This document shows positions 1 to 9,487 of a stretch of 64,000 nucleotides of DNA, piece after piece. A program made the position numbers and the translations under genes. Every line of letters starts with the position of its first letter. Positions within the stretch are counted from its first letter, which is position 1. The notes beneath the pieces were generated by a model. The model was not told where the DNA came from and did no database searches. It saw nothing but the letters and a program-made list of their open reading frames with translations. This DNA is from Halothiobacillus sp. (GTDB lineage: Bacteria > Pseudomonadota > Gammaproteobacteria > Halothiobacillales > Halothiobacillaceae), in assembly GCA_011389965.1 (NCBI GenBank), contig JAABTF010000001.1:1-64000 (forward strand), given 5' to 3'.

Positions 1-30
1 AGAGGCCGAGTGAGGTTGGCATGGCCTAGG

Positions 31-1060
31 TGTGATCTCTCAATAGGTTGTCCACGGAACCCATCCAATGGATGCTGAGTTTGCCGACCAAGCAATCCAT
101 GACAGGAGGATCCCGTGGACATCCACAAGAATGCCGCGCTAACACCTCGAGGTCGAGCCCGTCTCGTCAATCGGGTTCTCGCCAGTGGCTGGAGCTTTCG
201 AGCAACAGCTCAAGCTTTTGACGTCGATCCGAAGACGGTGCGCCGTTGGGTCGGGCGTTATCGGCGCGAAGGACTGTCCGGCCTGCAAGACCGTCGTTCA
301 CGCCCAAAGCGCCAACCCCGGCGGACGCCAGACCGTCTTAATAAGCAAGTGGTGGCCTTGCGCCACCGGCGCTGGACGCTGGCTCGCATCGGTGCCTTTA
401 CGGGGCTCTCGAGGGCAACAGTTGGCCGGATCCTCCAACGCAAGGGACTTAATCGTTTGGCGAGTCTCGAGCCCAAGGAACCTCCCCGGCGATACGAGCA
501 TGAATCACCGGGAGACCTGCTCCACCTGGACATTAAGAAGCTCGCCCGATTTCGACAGCCTGGGCACCGAGTGACTGGCATTCGGACCAAGGGCTCAATG
601 GGGGCTGGTTGGGAATTCGTCCATGTCGCGATCGACGATCGCTCCCGACTGGCCTTCACCCAAATTCATCCGGATGAGGGCAAGCGCTCAGCCATTGCCC
701 ATCTAAAAGCCGCGGTGGATTATTACGCGAGCCTGGGCATCACGATCCGCCGCGTGTTGACTGACAACGGCCCTTGCTACCGCTCCAAGTCGTTCGCCGA
801 TGCCTGTCGAGAACTGGGGATACGCCATCGATTCACGCGACCCTACACACCCCGAACGAATGGCAAGGCAGAACGCTTTATTCAGACCGCGATGCGTGAG
901 TGGGCCTATGCGTTCTCTTATCGGAACGCTGAGGAACGTGCCCAGCACTTGCCAAGGTGGCTGCATGACTACAACTGGCATCGCCAACATGGCAGCCTTA
1001 ACCACAAACCGCCAATCAGTGTCCTTGGGTTAACCGAGGACAACCTCATGAGACTCCACA
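31..1060 (+). mobile_element. IS481-family insertion sequence, apparently complete
   Basis: Imperfect terminal inverted repeats TGTGATCTCTCAATAGGTTGTCCACGG (31-57) and the reverse complement of the right end TGTGGAGTCTCATGAGGTTGTCCTCGG (21/27 match), flanked by direct repeats CCTAGG (25-30 and 1061-1066). Confidence 0.9.
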
Positions 1061-1065
1061 CCTAG
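115..1065 (+). CDS. IS481 family transposase (HTH plus DDE integrase core)
   Basis: 316 aa ORF with N-terminal HTH (RATAQAFDVDPKTVRRWVGRYRREG) and integrase core (LTDNGPCYRSKSF, HRFTRPYTPRTNGKAERF). Confidence 0.95.
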   Translation: MDIHKNAALTPRGRARLVNRVLASGWSFRATAQAFDVDPKTVRRWVGRYRREGLSGLQDRRSRPKRQPRRTPDRLNKQVVALRHRRWTLARIGAFTGLSRATVGRILQRKGLNRLASLEPKEPPRRYEHESPGDLLHLDIKKLARFRQPGHRVTGIRTKGSMGAGWEFVHVAIDDRSRLAFTQIHPDEGKRSAIAHLKAAVDYYASLGITIRRVLTDNGPCYRSKSFADACRELGIRHRFTRPYTPRTNGKAERFIQTAMREWAYAFSYRNAEERAQHLPRWLHDYNWHRQHGSLNHKPPISVLGLTEDNLMRLHT

Positions 1066-1118
1066 GGAAGTTCTGCACGACTCGCCAACGTCTCTGTGGG
1101 TCGCCAGGCGTGCAGACA
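1066..1118. mobile_element. Putative degenerate IS5-type end remnant next to IS481
   Basis: CTAG|GGAAGTTCTGCACGACTCGCCAACGTCTCTGTGGG resembles the MITE left end at 5956 (about 27 of the first 37 bases match ungapped); GTTCTGCACG...CGTGCAGAC is near-inverted. Confidence 0.45.
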
Positions 1119-1173
1119 CATGGCGGTGGCCGGTCAATGGCGCCGCCATTGGCAAGCGCCGCAACCGAACGGC

Positions 1174-2007
1174 TCATCCCAGGCCGACATCTAGCACCAT
1201 CATCACGACGAATCCCCCGATCACGCCCATGGTGGCCGCATCGGCATTGCCGCTCCGCTGCGCCTCGGGAATGACTTCCTCGATCACGACGAAGATCATC
1301 GCCCCGGCGGCAAATGCCAACGCATACGGCAGAATCGGCTCCCAGAACAAGACCGCCGCCGCCCCGATGACACCGGCGATGGGCTCGACCACCCCCGAAA
1401 GCTGCCCATACCAGAAGCTCTTGAACCGGCTCATCCCTTCGCGGCGCAACGGCATTGCCACCGCCATGCCCTCGGGGAAATTCTGGATGCCAATGCCAAT
1501 GGCAAGCGCTACTGCCGCGCCCATGCTGGCATTTTCAAAGCCATAGGCCAGGGCCCCGAATGCCACCCCTACCGCCAGCCCCTCGGGGATATTGTGCAGG
1601 GTGATGGCAAGCACCAACAGCGTGGTTCGCCGCCAGCTCGTGGACATGCCTTCGGCCTCGTCCATGGGGGCATTCAAATGCAGGTGAGGCAGGATCACGT
1701 CGGCAAAGCGCAGAAAGATCGCCCCGAGCAAGAAGCCGGTGGCGGCGGGAAACCAGTCCGGCACATCAAGATCGCCGGCCATCTCGATCGAGGGAGCCAG
1801 CAGGGACCAATAGCTGGCCGCAATCATCACGCCGCCGGTAAAGCCCAGCAGGATGTCGAGCAGGCGACGGTTTTCACGGTCGGTGAAGAACACCGGCAAT
1901 GCCCCGGCCGCGGTCATGCCCCAGGTAAACAGGGTGGCAATCAGCGCCTGGATAACAGGTGATGCGTTGATGAACGCGTCTACCGGTGCCATAAGGAGCT
2001 CTATCAC
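1174..2007 (-). CDS. ZIP family metal transporter
   Basis: 277 aa multi-TM protein with the ZIP signatures ITLHNIPEGLAVG and QNFPEGMAVAMPL. Confidence 0.9.
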   Translation of the reverse strand: MIELLMAPVDAFINASPVIQALIATLFTWGMTAAGALPVFFTDRENRRLLDILLGFTGGVMIAASYWSLLAPSIEMAGDLDVPDWFPAATGFLLGAIFLRFADVILPHLHLNAPMDEAEGMSTSWRRTTLLVLAITLHNIPEGLAVGVAFGALAYGFENASMGAAVALAIGIGIQNFPEGMAVAMPLRREGMSRFKSFWYGQLSGVVEPIAGVIGAAAVLFWEPILPYALAFAAGAMIFVVIEEVIPEAQRSGNADAATMGVIGGFVVMMVLDVGLG

Positions 2008-2252
2008 ATCGCCCCCGACCGTATTTGACCGATATCCCGTCGAGGGATCATCCGGAATTCAGACATTCGAACAGCCTCCTTGGCAGCATGTCATGGCATC
2101 GACGATGTCGCGTGATCGCTTCCCTCCAGGAGTGAAATCGGCCAAGACCGTGGGCATCCGTTTGTTGCGGCGACACCCCGACAAGCATCGGTGTCCATGG
2201 TCTAACCTCATGGATGACAGCAAAGCAACCGCGACTAGAAAGGAGCTGCATC

Positions 2253-2459
2253 ATGAGTGAACACATGTTGAAGGTTATCGAGGTTCTGGCCGAGTCGGAG
2301 AAATCCTGGGAAGACGCGGCCGATCAGGCCATCCAGAACGCCAGCCGCAGCGTTCATGGCATTAAGTCCATTTATATCAAGGAGTTCGAGGGAAAAGTCG
2401 AGAACAACCAGATCGTGAAATACCGTATCAACGCCAAGATCACCTTCGAGCTCGACTGA
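2253..2459 (+). CDS. Dodecin family protein
   Basis: 68 aa from ATG 2253 (AAGGAG upstream); MLKVIEVLAESEKSWEDAADQAIQNASRSVHGIKSIYIKEFEGKVENNQIVKYRINAKITFEL is dodecin-like. Confidence 0.93.
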   Translation: MSEHMLKVIEVLAESEKSWEDAADQAIQNASRSVHGIKSIYIKEFEGKVENNQIVKYRINAKITFELD

Positions 2460-2524
2460 ACCGCAGACCGGCCCCGGGGGCCGGTCTTGCCCTTGCGCAC
2501 CGATCCAACTCTCCCGTGGACATC

Positions 2525-3175
2525 TCACCACTCGATCAGACGACTGCCTCGTTCGGCCAGCCCGATAACCCGAATGCCCCCCGCAATCTCCGCCTCGTAA
2601 TCCTCATGCACATGACCGTGCAGCAGCAGTGACACCCCCATGGCCCGCGCGAGATCCCCGAGTGCCGCGTGGCCATACTGATGCGATTCGGGGGGCTCGT
2701 GCAGGATCAGGATGTCCGCCTGCTGGAAGGCCAGCCGTTCCCAGTCGGCGGGGAAGATGGCCGAACGAAGGTTTCTGGGCAAGCCACCCCGCCACCGATT
2801 GCCCTGTCCCGCCTGTGCCAGACACGCCTCGCGGCTGACGTGCCGGGGTTCTCCCTCGCCCGGATACCAGACCTTTCTCTTGAACACGCCGCCAAGACCC
2901 GCCACCCGAATGCCATTCGCGATTTCCACCTCGCCATCCAGCGGCGTGTGATCGCTGTCGAACAGGTAGTCGTACCAGTCTTCACGCTCGGTATCGTGAT
3001 TGCCATGGATCCAGTACACCGGACCCGCAAATCCGGCAAGTTGTTCGTCGAGTGGCCGAGCCAGTTCGTAGTCCCCCAACAGGAACAGAGCCTCCGGTCG
3101 TTCGTCCTCGAGAGCCCGATGCAGAGGCTCGAAGACCCCGTGCGGGTCCGCGTGGAAGAGGAAGCGTTTCATCAT
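2525..3175 (-). CDS. Metallophosphoesterase
   Basis: Motifs HADPHG, GDYE, IHGNHD, LHGHVHEDY. Confidence 0.88.
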   Translation of the reverse strand: MMKRFLFHADPHGVFEPLHRALEDERPEALFLLGDYELARPLDEQLAGFAGPVYWIHGNHDTEREDWYDYLFDSDHTPLDGEVEIANGIRVAGLGGVFKRKVWYPGEGEPRHVSREACLAQAGQGNRWRGGLPRNLRSAIFPADWERLAFQQADILILHEPPESHQYGHAALGDLARAMGVSLLLHGHVHEDYEAEIAGGIRVIGLAERGSRLIEW

Positions 3176-3181
3176 CCGCCC

Positions 3182-3529
3182 TCAGTGCTCGGCGGCGAGT
3201 TTGTCCGTGCGGGCGGCCATGACGAAATCGTTGCGATGCAGGCCACGGATCTTGTGGCTCCACCAAGTGACCGTGACGCGGCCCCACTCGGTCAGGATGG
3301 CCGGGTGATGGCCCTCTTCTTCAGCGATCTCGCCCACCCGGTTGGTGAAGGACAGTGCTTCGGCAAAGTTGTCGAACCTGAAAACCCGCTCGAGCTGTCG
3401 CACCCCTTCCCGGGTGATCACCTGCCAATCATCACTGAGTTCCTTAAGCAGGGTCGTGATTTCGTCGTCATCCAGAGTGGGTGCATCAGCCCGACAGGCC
3501 TCGCAACGATCGCTAGCCAGTTCGTTCAT
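3182..3529 (-). CDS. phhB: 4a-hydroxytetrahydrobiopterin dehydratase
   Basis: 115 aa; motif [40 protein letters not shown] is typical of pterin-4a-carbinolamine dehydratase. Confidence 0.93.
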   Translation of the reverse strand: MNELASDRCEACRADAPTLDDDEITTLLKELSDDWQVITREGVRQLERVFRFDNFAEALSFTNRVGEIAEEEGHHPAILTEWGRVTVTWWSHKIRGLHRNDFVMAARTDKLAAEH

Positions 3530-3792
3530 CTCGATTGAACCTCTTATATCAATTCAACCTGTGCGCGCCATCCGAGGGACTAAGCGCGTCTCAAAACGGA
3601 CATCGGCCCGTTGGAGCGCGCAAGTGCATGTCGCGGGCCTCGCCGTGTATAAAACCACTAACAGACCCTTGGCGGCGCAGGTATGGAGGATGTCAGTGGA
3701 CTTTAGGCAACGCCCTCCTCCACGTCTATCGCTGTGCTCATCCAGGCGCACATGTTAGGTTTGGTAGCTATCTAACTATTCGCAGGTGAATC

Positions 3793-4689
3793 ATGACCAC
3801 GAGCCAACCTCACCACCGCCTCGGTCTGATCCTGATGGCCCTCGCGGTGTTGACCATCCCCATGTCCGACACCATCGCCAAGTGGCTGGCTGCCGAATTA
3901 TCCGTGGGCGAAATTGCCTGGCTCCGCTTCGTGTTCCAGACTCTTTTTCTTCTTCCCTTCATCGCCGTGTACCGCCGCGGCGGACGGCTGCGGCCGCTCC
4001 ATTTAGGTCTCGGCGCCCTGATCGCGGCTTCCATCCTGTTTCTTTTCTGGGGCCTGGCCCACCTGCCACTGGCCAACAATATTGCCTTGTTCTTTATCGA
4101 GCCCTTGATTCTGGTGGTGTTCTCCGCCCTGTTTCTGGGTGAGCGCATCACCGCCCGACGCTGGATTGGCGTCACCGGTGGACTGGTGGGCGCCGTAATC
4201 ATTCTGCGTCCCAATTGGAGCGCCTACGGGCTGGCCTCCCTTCTGCCTGTCGCGGCAGCCGCCTGTTATGCCGCCTACCTCACCGCCACCCGTGCCTGGG
4301 CCAGTGCTCCTCGGCCCCGCGACGCACTGGTGTTGCAGTTCTGGGTCGGGGCCGCCGCCGCACTCATCATGTTGGGCTTTGTGCTCCTGGGCCAGGGATT
4401 CGAGTGGTCGCTTACTCAATGGACCACGCCTGGATCGATCGAATGGTTCTGGCTCGCCACTGCCGGACTCCTTGCCGCCTTCGCGCACGTGCTGATCGCC
4501 ATGGCATTCGCCCGCAGCGATGCCAGTCTGCTGGCACCACTGCAATACCTCGAGATCTTCGGTGCCACCCTGCTCGGGTGGTTGATATTTGCCGAGTGGC
4601 CGGACGGATTCACCATCCTCGGCGGGCTGATCATCATCGCGGCTGGGCTGGTGGTAATACGCGAGCGACCGGTGGACGCCCACCCCTGA
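3793..4689 (+). CDS. DMT/EamA family transporter
   Basis: 298 aa with tandem EamA-type TM repeats. Confidence 0.9.
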   Translation: MTTSQPHHRLGLILMALAVLTIPMSDTIAKWLAAELSVGEIAWLRFVFQTLFLLPFIAVYRRGGRLRPLHLGLGALIAASILFLFWGLAHLPLANNIALFFIEPLILVVFSALFLGERITARRWIGVTGGLVGAVIILRPNWSAYGLASLLPVAAAACYAAYLTATRAWASAPRPRDALVLQFWVGAAAALIMLGFVLLGQGFEWSLTQWTTPGSIEWFWLATAGLLAAFAHVLIAMAFARSDASLLAPLQYLEIFGATLLGWLIFAEWPDGFTILGGLIIIAAGLVVIRERPVDAHP

Positions 4690-4748
4690 GCATGCTCGCC
4701 GGCAAGTGGCAACCTGGATCGCGCGCATGGGCCTTGCGAGGAACCAAA

Positions 4749-4770
4749 AAAATCCCGCCGAAGCGGCGGG
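4749..4770 (-). terminator. Rho-independent terminator of the aldolase gene
   Basis: AAAAAAATCCCGCCGAAGCGGCGGG on + strand, i.e. hairpin followed by U-run on the minus transcript. Confidence 0.8.
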
Positions 4771-4801
4771 ATGGTTGCAGCGACGTGATCGGGCCTCGGA
4801 A

Positions 4802-5845
4802 TCAGGCGCTTTCCATGTCCGGGCTGTATTTGCCCTGGCTGGCAAGCCCGTTGAACTTCGCCCGCTTGAGCGCGCGCTTTTGCGCTTCCTCCACGTTGCC
4901 CGGCTCGCCCTTCCAGTAATGGAGCGCCGGTTCCTGGATGGCACGAGCATAAGAGAAGGTCAACGGCCAGGGGAGGCGGTCGCCGTGGCGCTGGTGCATG
5001 GCATTCAAATGGGCCGAAGACTCCTCCACGCCCTGGCCACCGGAAAGGAACACCACACCGCCGAGCGCCGCGGGCACCGTGCGCAGCAGGGTTTCCACCG
5101 TCCGGTCGGCCACTTCCTCGACACCGGCGCGGTTGGCAGCGCCCTTGCCGGAAATCACCATGCTGGTCTTGAGGATCACGCCTTCGAGCATGACGTTCTG
5201 ATGGTAGAGCTGGTGGAAGACTTCGTTAAGCTCTTCCTCGGTAACCCGCTCACAGGTGGCGATGTCGTGGTCACCATCGATCAGCACCTCCGGCTCGATG
5301 ATCGGTACCAAACCACCCTCCTGGCATAGCGCCGCATACCGTGCCAATGCGTGGGCGTTGGCCTCGATGCAGCCCCGAGTCGGCCGGCCATCGTCACCAA
5401 TGGTGATCACCGCGCGCCATTTGGCGAAGCGCGCTCCCATGGCGTAGTACTCCTCGATACGCTCGCGCAGGCCGTCGAGACCCTCGGTGACCTTCTCGCC
5501 CGGTGCGGCGGCGAGCGGCTTGGCGCCCGCGTCGACCTTGATGCCGACCACCTGGCCACGATCACGCATCACGTCGATGAACGACTTGCCGTCCGCCGTC
5601 GACTGGCGGATGGTCTCGTCGTAGAGGATCGCGCCACTGACGTATTCCTGGAGGTCCGGCGTGGTCAGCAACAACTCGCGATACTCACGGCGCTTGGTTT
5701 CGGTCGGCTCGATGCCCACCGCCTCGAAGCGCTTGTTGCACGTGCCATTGCTCTCGTCGATGGCCAGAATGCCCTTGCCCGGGGCGACCATTGCCTGAGC
5801 GGTACGGATCAATTCATCGGCTTTCTCGGGACGATACTGCGTCAT
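4802..5845 (-). CDS. Class I fructose-bisphosphate aldolase
   Basis: MTQYRPEKADELIRTAQAMVAPGKGILAIDESNGTCNKRFEAVGIEPTE...; the ORF-track extension to 5998 enters the MITE and is not real. Confidence 0.95.
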   Translation of the reverse strand: MTQYRPEKADELIRTAQAMVAPGKGILAIDESNGTCNKRFEAVGIEPTETKRREYRELLLTTPDLQEYVSGAILYDETIRQSTADGKSFIDVMRDRGQVVGIKVDAGAKPLAAAPGEKVTEGLDGLRERIEEYYAMGARFAKWRAVITIGDDGRPTRGCIEANAHALARYAALCQEGGLVPIIEPEVLIDGDHDIATCERVTEEELNEVFHQLYHQNVMLEGVILKTSMVISGKGAANRAGVEEVADRTVETLLRTVPAALGGVVFLSGGQGVEESSAHLNAMHQRHGDRLPWPLTFSYARAIQEPALHYWKGEPGNVEEAQKRALKRAKFNGLASQGKYSPDMESA

Positions 5846-5955
5846 TGAGAACTCCTTGATTTCGGTTGGGAATCGTTTCAATTCAAGTGGCGAAAGGACT
5901 GGACCAACCATAGTCCCTACCCGCCCGTTTTTCCAAACGGGCCGGACCTTCCTAG

Positions 5956-6221
5956 GGAAGGTCTGCATGAATCGATGGCCTCTCTGCGGGACCGCCAAGG
6001 TCCCAGATGCAAGGCGCAGTCCGCCGTGAAGGGCCGTCGCCCTTCACAAGGAGCGCAACGCCGCAGGTGGGTCCTTGGCGGCCCGCCCGGACGGGGCTCG
6101 CGGGTTTGCCCGCACTCGGTGTTGCCGTCCCTCGACGGGCAACAAGCCCGTTGTCGGTTCGGCGCCTTGATTGCGAACAAACCCGCGAGCCAGAGAAGCC
6201 ATCGATTTGTGCAGACCTTCC
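5956..6221. mobile_element. MITE of IS5 type, 266 bp
   Basis: TIRs GGAAGGTCTGCATGAATCGATGGCCTCTCTG and right-end reverse complement GGAAGGTCTGCACAAATCGATGGCTTCTCTG (28/31 identical), flanked by CTAG direct repeats (5952-5955 and 6222-6225); no transposase inside. Confidence 0.9.
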
Positions 6222-6701
6222 CTAGAGATAGGCCCCGCCTCCACCGATAACGATACTGATCACGCCGAGCCAGAGAATGACGTGCACCAACCGGCGGATA
6301 CGCGGGATCATTTCACTGGCACGCGGCCAATCCTCGGCGGCAACGGCGGCGTGCAGCCGACGGTACGGTCCGAGGGCCAGCACGACAAAGGCCACGATGG
6401 TCAGCCAGCCGAACAGCTGCATGGCATGCAGGTAACCCGGCGAGGAAAAACCGCCGAAGCTCGAAAACAACAGACCATAGCCACTGATCAGTATCAGGCC
6501 GATCAGCACCCACACCCAGCCAAAGAATCGCGTGAACACGCGATCCCACAACGTCACCCGATCCGGCCCGGAGAGAAACGCCACCGAGGGTCGAAGGATG
6601 ACGTACGCGTAGTACACCCCGCCGATCCACAGCACGGCCGAGAGCAGATGAATCACCTTGAGCAAACCGATCATGAAATTACCCTCTCCTTGACGAATCA
6701 A
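6222..6701 (-). CDS. CopD family membrane protein
   Basis: TM protein MIGLLKVIHLLSAVLWIGGVYYAYVILRPSV...; true start may be the internal Met. Confidence 0.8.
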   Translation of the reverse strand: MIRQGEGNFMIGLLKVIHLLSAVLWIGGVYYAYVILRPSVAFLSGPDRVTLWDRVFTRFFGWVWVLIGLILISGYGLLFSSFGGFSSPGYLHAMQLFGWLTIVAFVVLALGPYRRLHAAVAAEDWPRASEMIPRIRRLVHVILWLGVISIVIGGGGAYL

Positions 6702-7480
6702 CCGCTCGACTGGCGTGAGCGGCGCACGGTTTCATAGGCATTCTGAATTTCCTGGGTACGCTCCTTGGCCAGCTCGACCATGGAGTCCGGCAATCCTTTC
6801 GCGATCAGCTTGTCCGGATGGTGCTCGCTCATCAACTTGCGATAGGCCCGCTTGACCTCTGCATCGCTGGCCGCTCGCGTCACGCCCAAGGCCTTATACG
6901 CGTTTTCCAGTGATTCGGCGGTGGTGGGTGCCCCCGGACCTCGCTGGTAATGCCCCGCCAGCAACGCCTCCAGCCGAGCAAATTCCGCATCCGAGAGTCC
7001 CATGGCCCCGGCAATCCGCAGCAGGGCCTCACGCTCGGCCGGCTCGATCCGTCCATCGGCAAAGGCCGCCTGTATCTGGATCTCGAGAAAAACCCGCAAC
7101 AGCGTCGGCTGACTGCCGCAGACCTGCACGAATCGGCGGATGGTCGCCTCCGGCTCGAAACCTGCCTGTTTGCCGCGATTAAAGGCCTCGATCGCCGCGC
7201 GACGACGAGGTTGCGTCAGGCGCATCTGCTCCATGATGCGCTCGGTCGTCTGGATCTCGGCCGGCGTGACTTGGCCATCCGCCTTGCAAACGTAACCGAG
7301 CACGGTAAAGGTCGTCTCGAAGAAGGTCTTCTGCACCTCGAGCAATCGCCCACCGACTTGCTTGATCCGGCCAAGGAATCGATCAAGAAAGTGCCCGAGC
7401 AAAAACCCGATACCTGCCCCGATCCAGCCGAAGATCCAGAAACCGAGCCCCGCCCCTACTGCTTTACCAATCCAGGTCAT
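6698..7480 (-). CDS. djlA: DnaJ-like co-chaperone DjlA (TerB plus J domain)
   Basis: N-terminal glycine-rich TM helix, TerB-like middle, C-terminal J domain with HPD (YRKLMSEHHPDKL). Confidence 0.9.
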   Translation of the reverse strand: MTWIGKAVGAGLGFWIFGWIGAGIGFLLGHFLDRFLGRIKQVGGRLLEVQKTFFETTFTVLGYVCKADGQVTPAEIQTTERIMEQMRLTQPRRRAAIEAFNRGKQAGFEPEATIRRFVQVCGSQPTLLRVFLEIQIQAAFADGRIEPAEREALLRIAGAMGLSDAEFARLEALLAGHYQRGPGAPTTAESLENAYKALGVTRAASDAEVKRAYRKLMSEHHPDKLIAKGLPDSMVELAKERTQEIQNAYETVRRSRQSSG

Positions 7481-7547
7481 GCGCCATCCCAATGTGATCG
7501 AACCACTCGACAGTGTGCCAAAAATCGGCGGGCGACAGTCGATCGAA

Positions 7548-9308
7548 TTATCGATGGGCTCGCCCGAACCGCATGATAATCAGCAGCCCCAGGACCACCA
7601 GAAGCCAGGCGCCGTACCAAGGGTTGAGCCCTCCGACAATCAGCGCCATGCCAAGCGTACCGGCCGCGAGGACGTAATAGCCCATCGGGATCAGCGCCTT
7701 GCGAATCAGATCGCCTTCGCGGCCGACCAGCCCCACCGTCGCCGAGGCGGCCACGACATTATGGACGCAGATCATGTTGCCCGCCGCCCCACCGACCACC
7801 TGCAGGGCGACGACCCAGGCTGCGCCATCGGTACCCAGACCGATCTCCTCGGCCGAGGCAAACTGGAACAGGGAAAACATCATGTTGCTGATCGTCGCCG
7901 AGCCGGCCATGAACGAACCCATCGCGCCGATTAGCGGTGCGAAGGCCGGCCAGAATGGTCCGGCGAGTGAGGCGACGCCATCAGCCAGCAACAGCGGCAT
8001 GCTGGCGTAGGGGGAAGCCTGTCCGGAATGGATGAACACCTGGACCATCGGCACGGTGAAGGCCAGCGCCAAACTCGCCGAGAAGAGTACCCGCCCGGAC
8101 TGGCGCCAAGCTCGAATGTAGGAGCCGGGGCGCCGATGCATCCGGTGCAGGAAAAAGGTCAGCAGGGAGACCACCATCAGGATGAAGCCGGGCAGGTAGA
8201 ACGGCTGGGCCGAAGTGCCGATCTCGGTGCCGAAGATGCCCGGCCACTCTAGGGTCAGGGCCGGTGACTGCAGCCAGTCGCGCAGCGGGGTCACCGTGCG
8301 GCTCAGTACCAATAACCCCACCACCAGGACGTAGGGGAACCAGGCCTGCCAGAGAGGCATTCGACGGCCGGTCGGCAAGGCCTGAAGCTCGTCCTGCAGC
8401 CCACTGACCCAATCCGTCTGCCACCGATCGCGTGGCTCGAAGTCGAACACGTCCTTCGGCACCAGAAAGCCCCGCCGGGCCGCCGTCACTGCGAGCAACA
8501 ACCCGACCATCCCACCCACCAGTGAGGGGAATTCGGGACCCAGCCACGCCGCGACCACCAGGTGCGGGACCGTGAAGGCTGCTCCGGCGAACAGGGCAAA
8601 CGGCCAGGCCGCCAGCCCGTCGCGAAACGAGCGCGAGGCACCAAAAAAGCGCGTGAGCATCGCCACCATGATCAGCGGCATCAACACGCCCACCAAGCTG
8701 TTGATCAGGCCGGCGTATAGCGTGATCTGGTCGAGATAATCCGGAAACAACGGCACGTCGAGCAGTGCGTCGACCGCCGGATGACCGGCCAACCCGGCAT
8801 TAACCCCGACGAGCAGCGGTGTACCCACCGCGCCGAACGAGACCGGAGTAGATTGGACGATCAGCGCCGAGAGCACCGCCGCCATCGCCGGGAAACCGAT
8901 CGCCACCAGCAATGGGGCGGCGATCGCCGCGGGGGTACCGAACCCGGCCGCGCCCTCGAGCAGACCGCCGAACAGCCACGCCACGATGATCGCCTGGACC
9001 CGCCGGTCAGGAGAGATGTTCGTGAAGCCCGCACGAATCGACTCGATCGCACCGGACTCGCGCAGAGTATAGAGCAGCAGGATCGCGCCGAAGACGATGG
9101 TGAGGATGTTCACGGCCGTCACCAGGCCATGCACACTGGCCGCGGCCACGGCGAGCGGTTCTGTCCGCCAGACGAAAAGCGCAAGGACGACCGTCAGCAC
9201 CCAGGCGACCGGCATCGCCCGGGAGGCCGTCCAGCGCCGCACGACCAGCAACACAAAAACGGTTGCCAGCGGCAACAGAGCGAGTGCGGACAAGGTTTCC
9301 AGCGGCAT
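7548..9308 (-). CDS. L-lactate permease (LctP family)
   Basis: Multi-[37 protein letters not shown] and [26 protein letters not shown] are LctP hallmarks. Confidence 0.93.
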   Translation of the reverse strand: MPLETLSALALLPLATVFVLLVVRRWTASRAMPVAWVLTVVLALFVWRTEPLAVAAASVHGLVTAVNILTIVFGAILLLYTLRESGAIESIRAGFTNISPDRRVQAIIVAWLFGGLLEGAAGFGTPAAIAAPLLVAIGFPAMAAVLSALIVQSTPVSFGAVGTPLLVGVNAGLAGHPAVDALLDVPLFPDYLDQITLYAGLINSLVGVLMPLIMVAMLTRFFGASRSFRDGLAAWPFALFAGAAFTVPHLVVAAWLGPEFPSLVGGMVGLLLAVTAARRGFLVPKDVFDFEPRDRWQTDWVSGLQDELQALPTGRRMPLWQAWFPYVLVVGLLVLSRTVTPLRDWLQSPALTLEWPGIFGTEIGTSAQPFYLPGFILMVVSLLTFFLHRMHRRPGSYIRAWRQSGRVLFSASLALAFTVPMVQVFIHSGQASPYASMPLLLADGVASLAGPFWPAFAPLIGAMGSFMAGSATISNMMFSLFQFASAEEIGLGTDGAAWVVALQVVGGAAGNMICVHNVVAASATVGLVGREGDLIRKALIPMGYYVLAAGTLGMALIVGGLNPWYGAWLLVVLGLLIIMRFGRAHR

Positions 9309-9441
9309 CGCAGCCAATCCCTCCTGTATGCGCCACCTCGGCGACGAGATGCGCCGGTGCGGCATCTAAGGTCTGTATAGCAGTCACACCCCGATTTACC
9401 GCCCCTCATGTCGACAGAGCCGTGACTCGCCCACCAACAAT

Positions 9442-9466
9442 AAAGGCCCCTGTTACGGGGCCTTGC
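9442..9466 (-). terminator. Hairpin terminator between the OMP fragment and lctP
   Basis: AAGGCCCCTGTTACGGGGCCTT with flanking A/T. Confidence 0.7.
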
Positions 9467-9487
9467 GGGTCACGATCGATCGGCTGC

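Noticed and set aside
5846-5998. N-terminal extension of the aldolase ORF
   Set aside because: It enters the MITE; the conserved protein starts at MTQYRPEK (5845).
5956-6221. Short ORFs inside the MITE as genes
   Set aside because: No domain or RBS; generic translations of a non-autonomous repeat.
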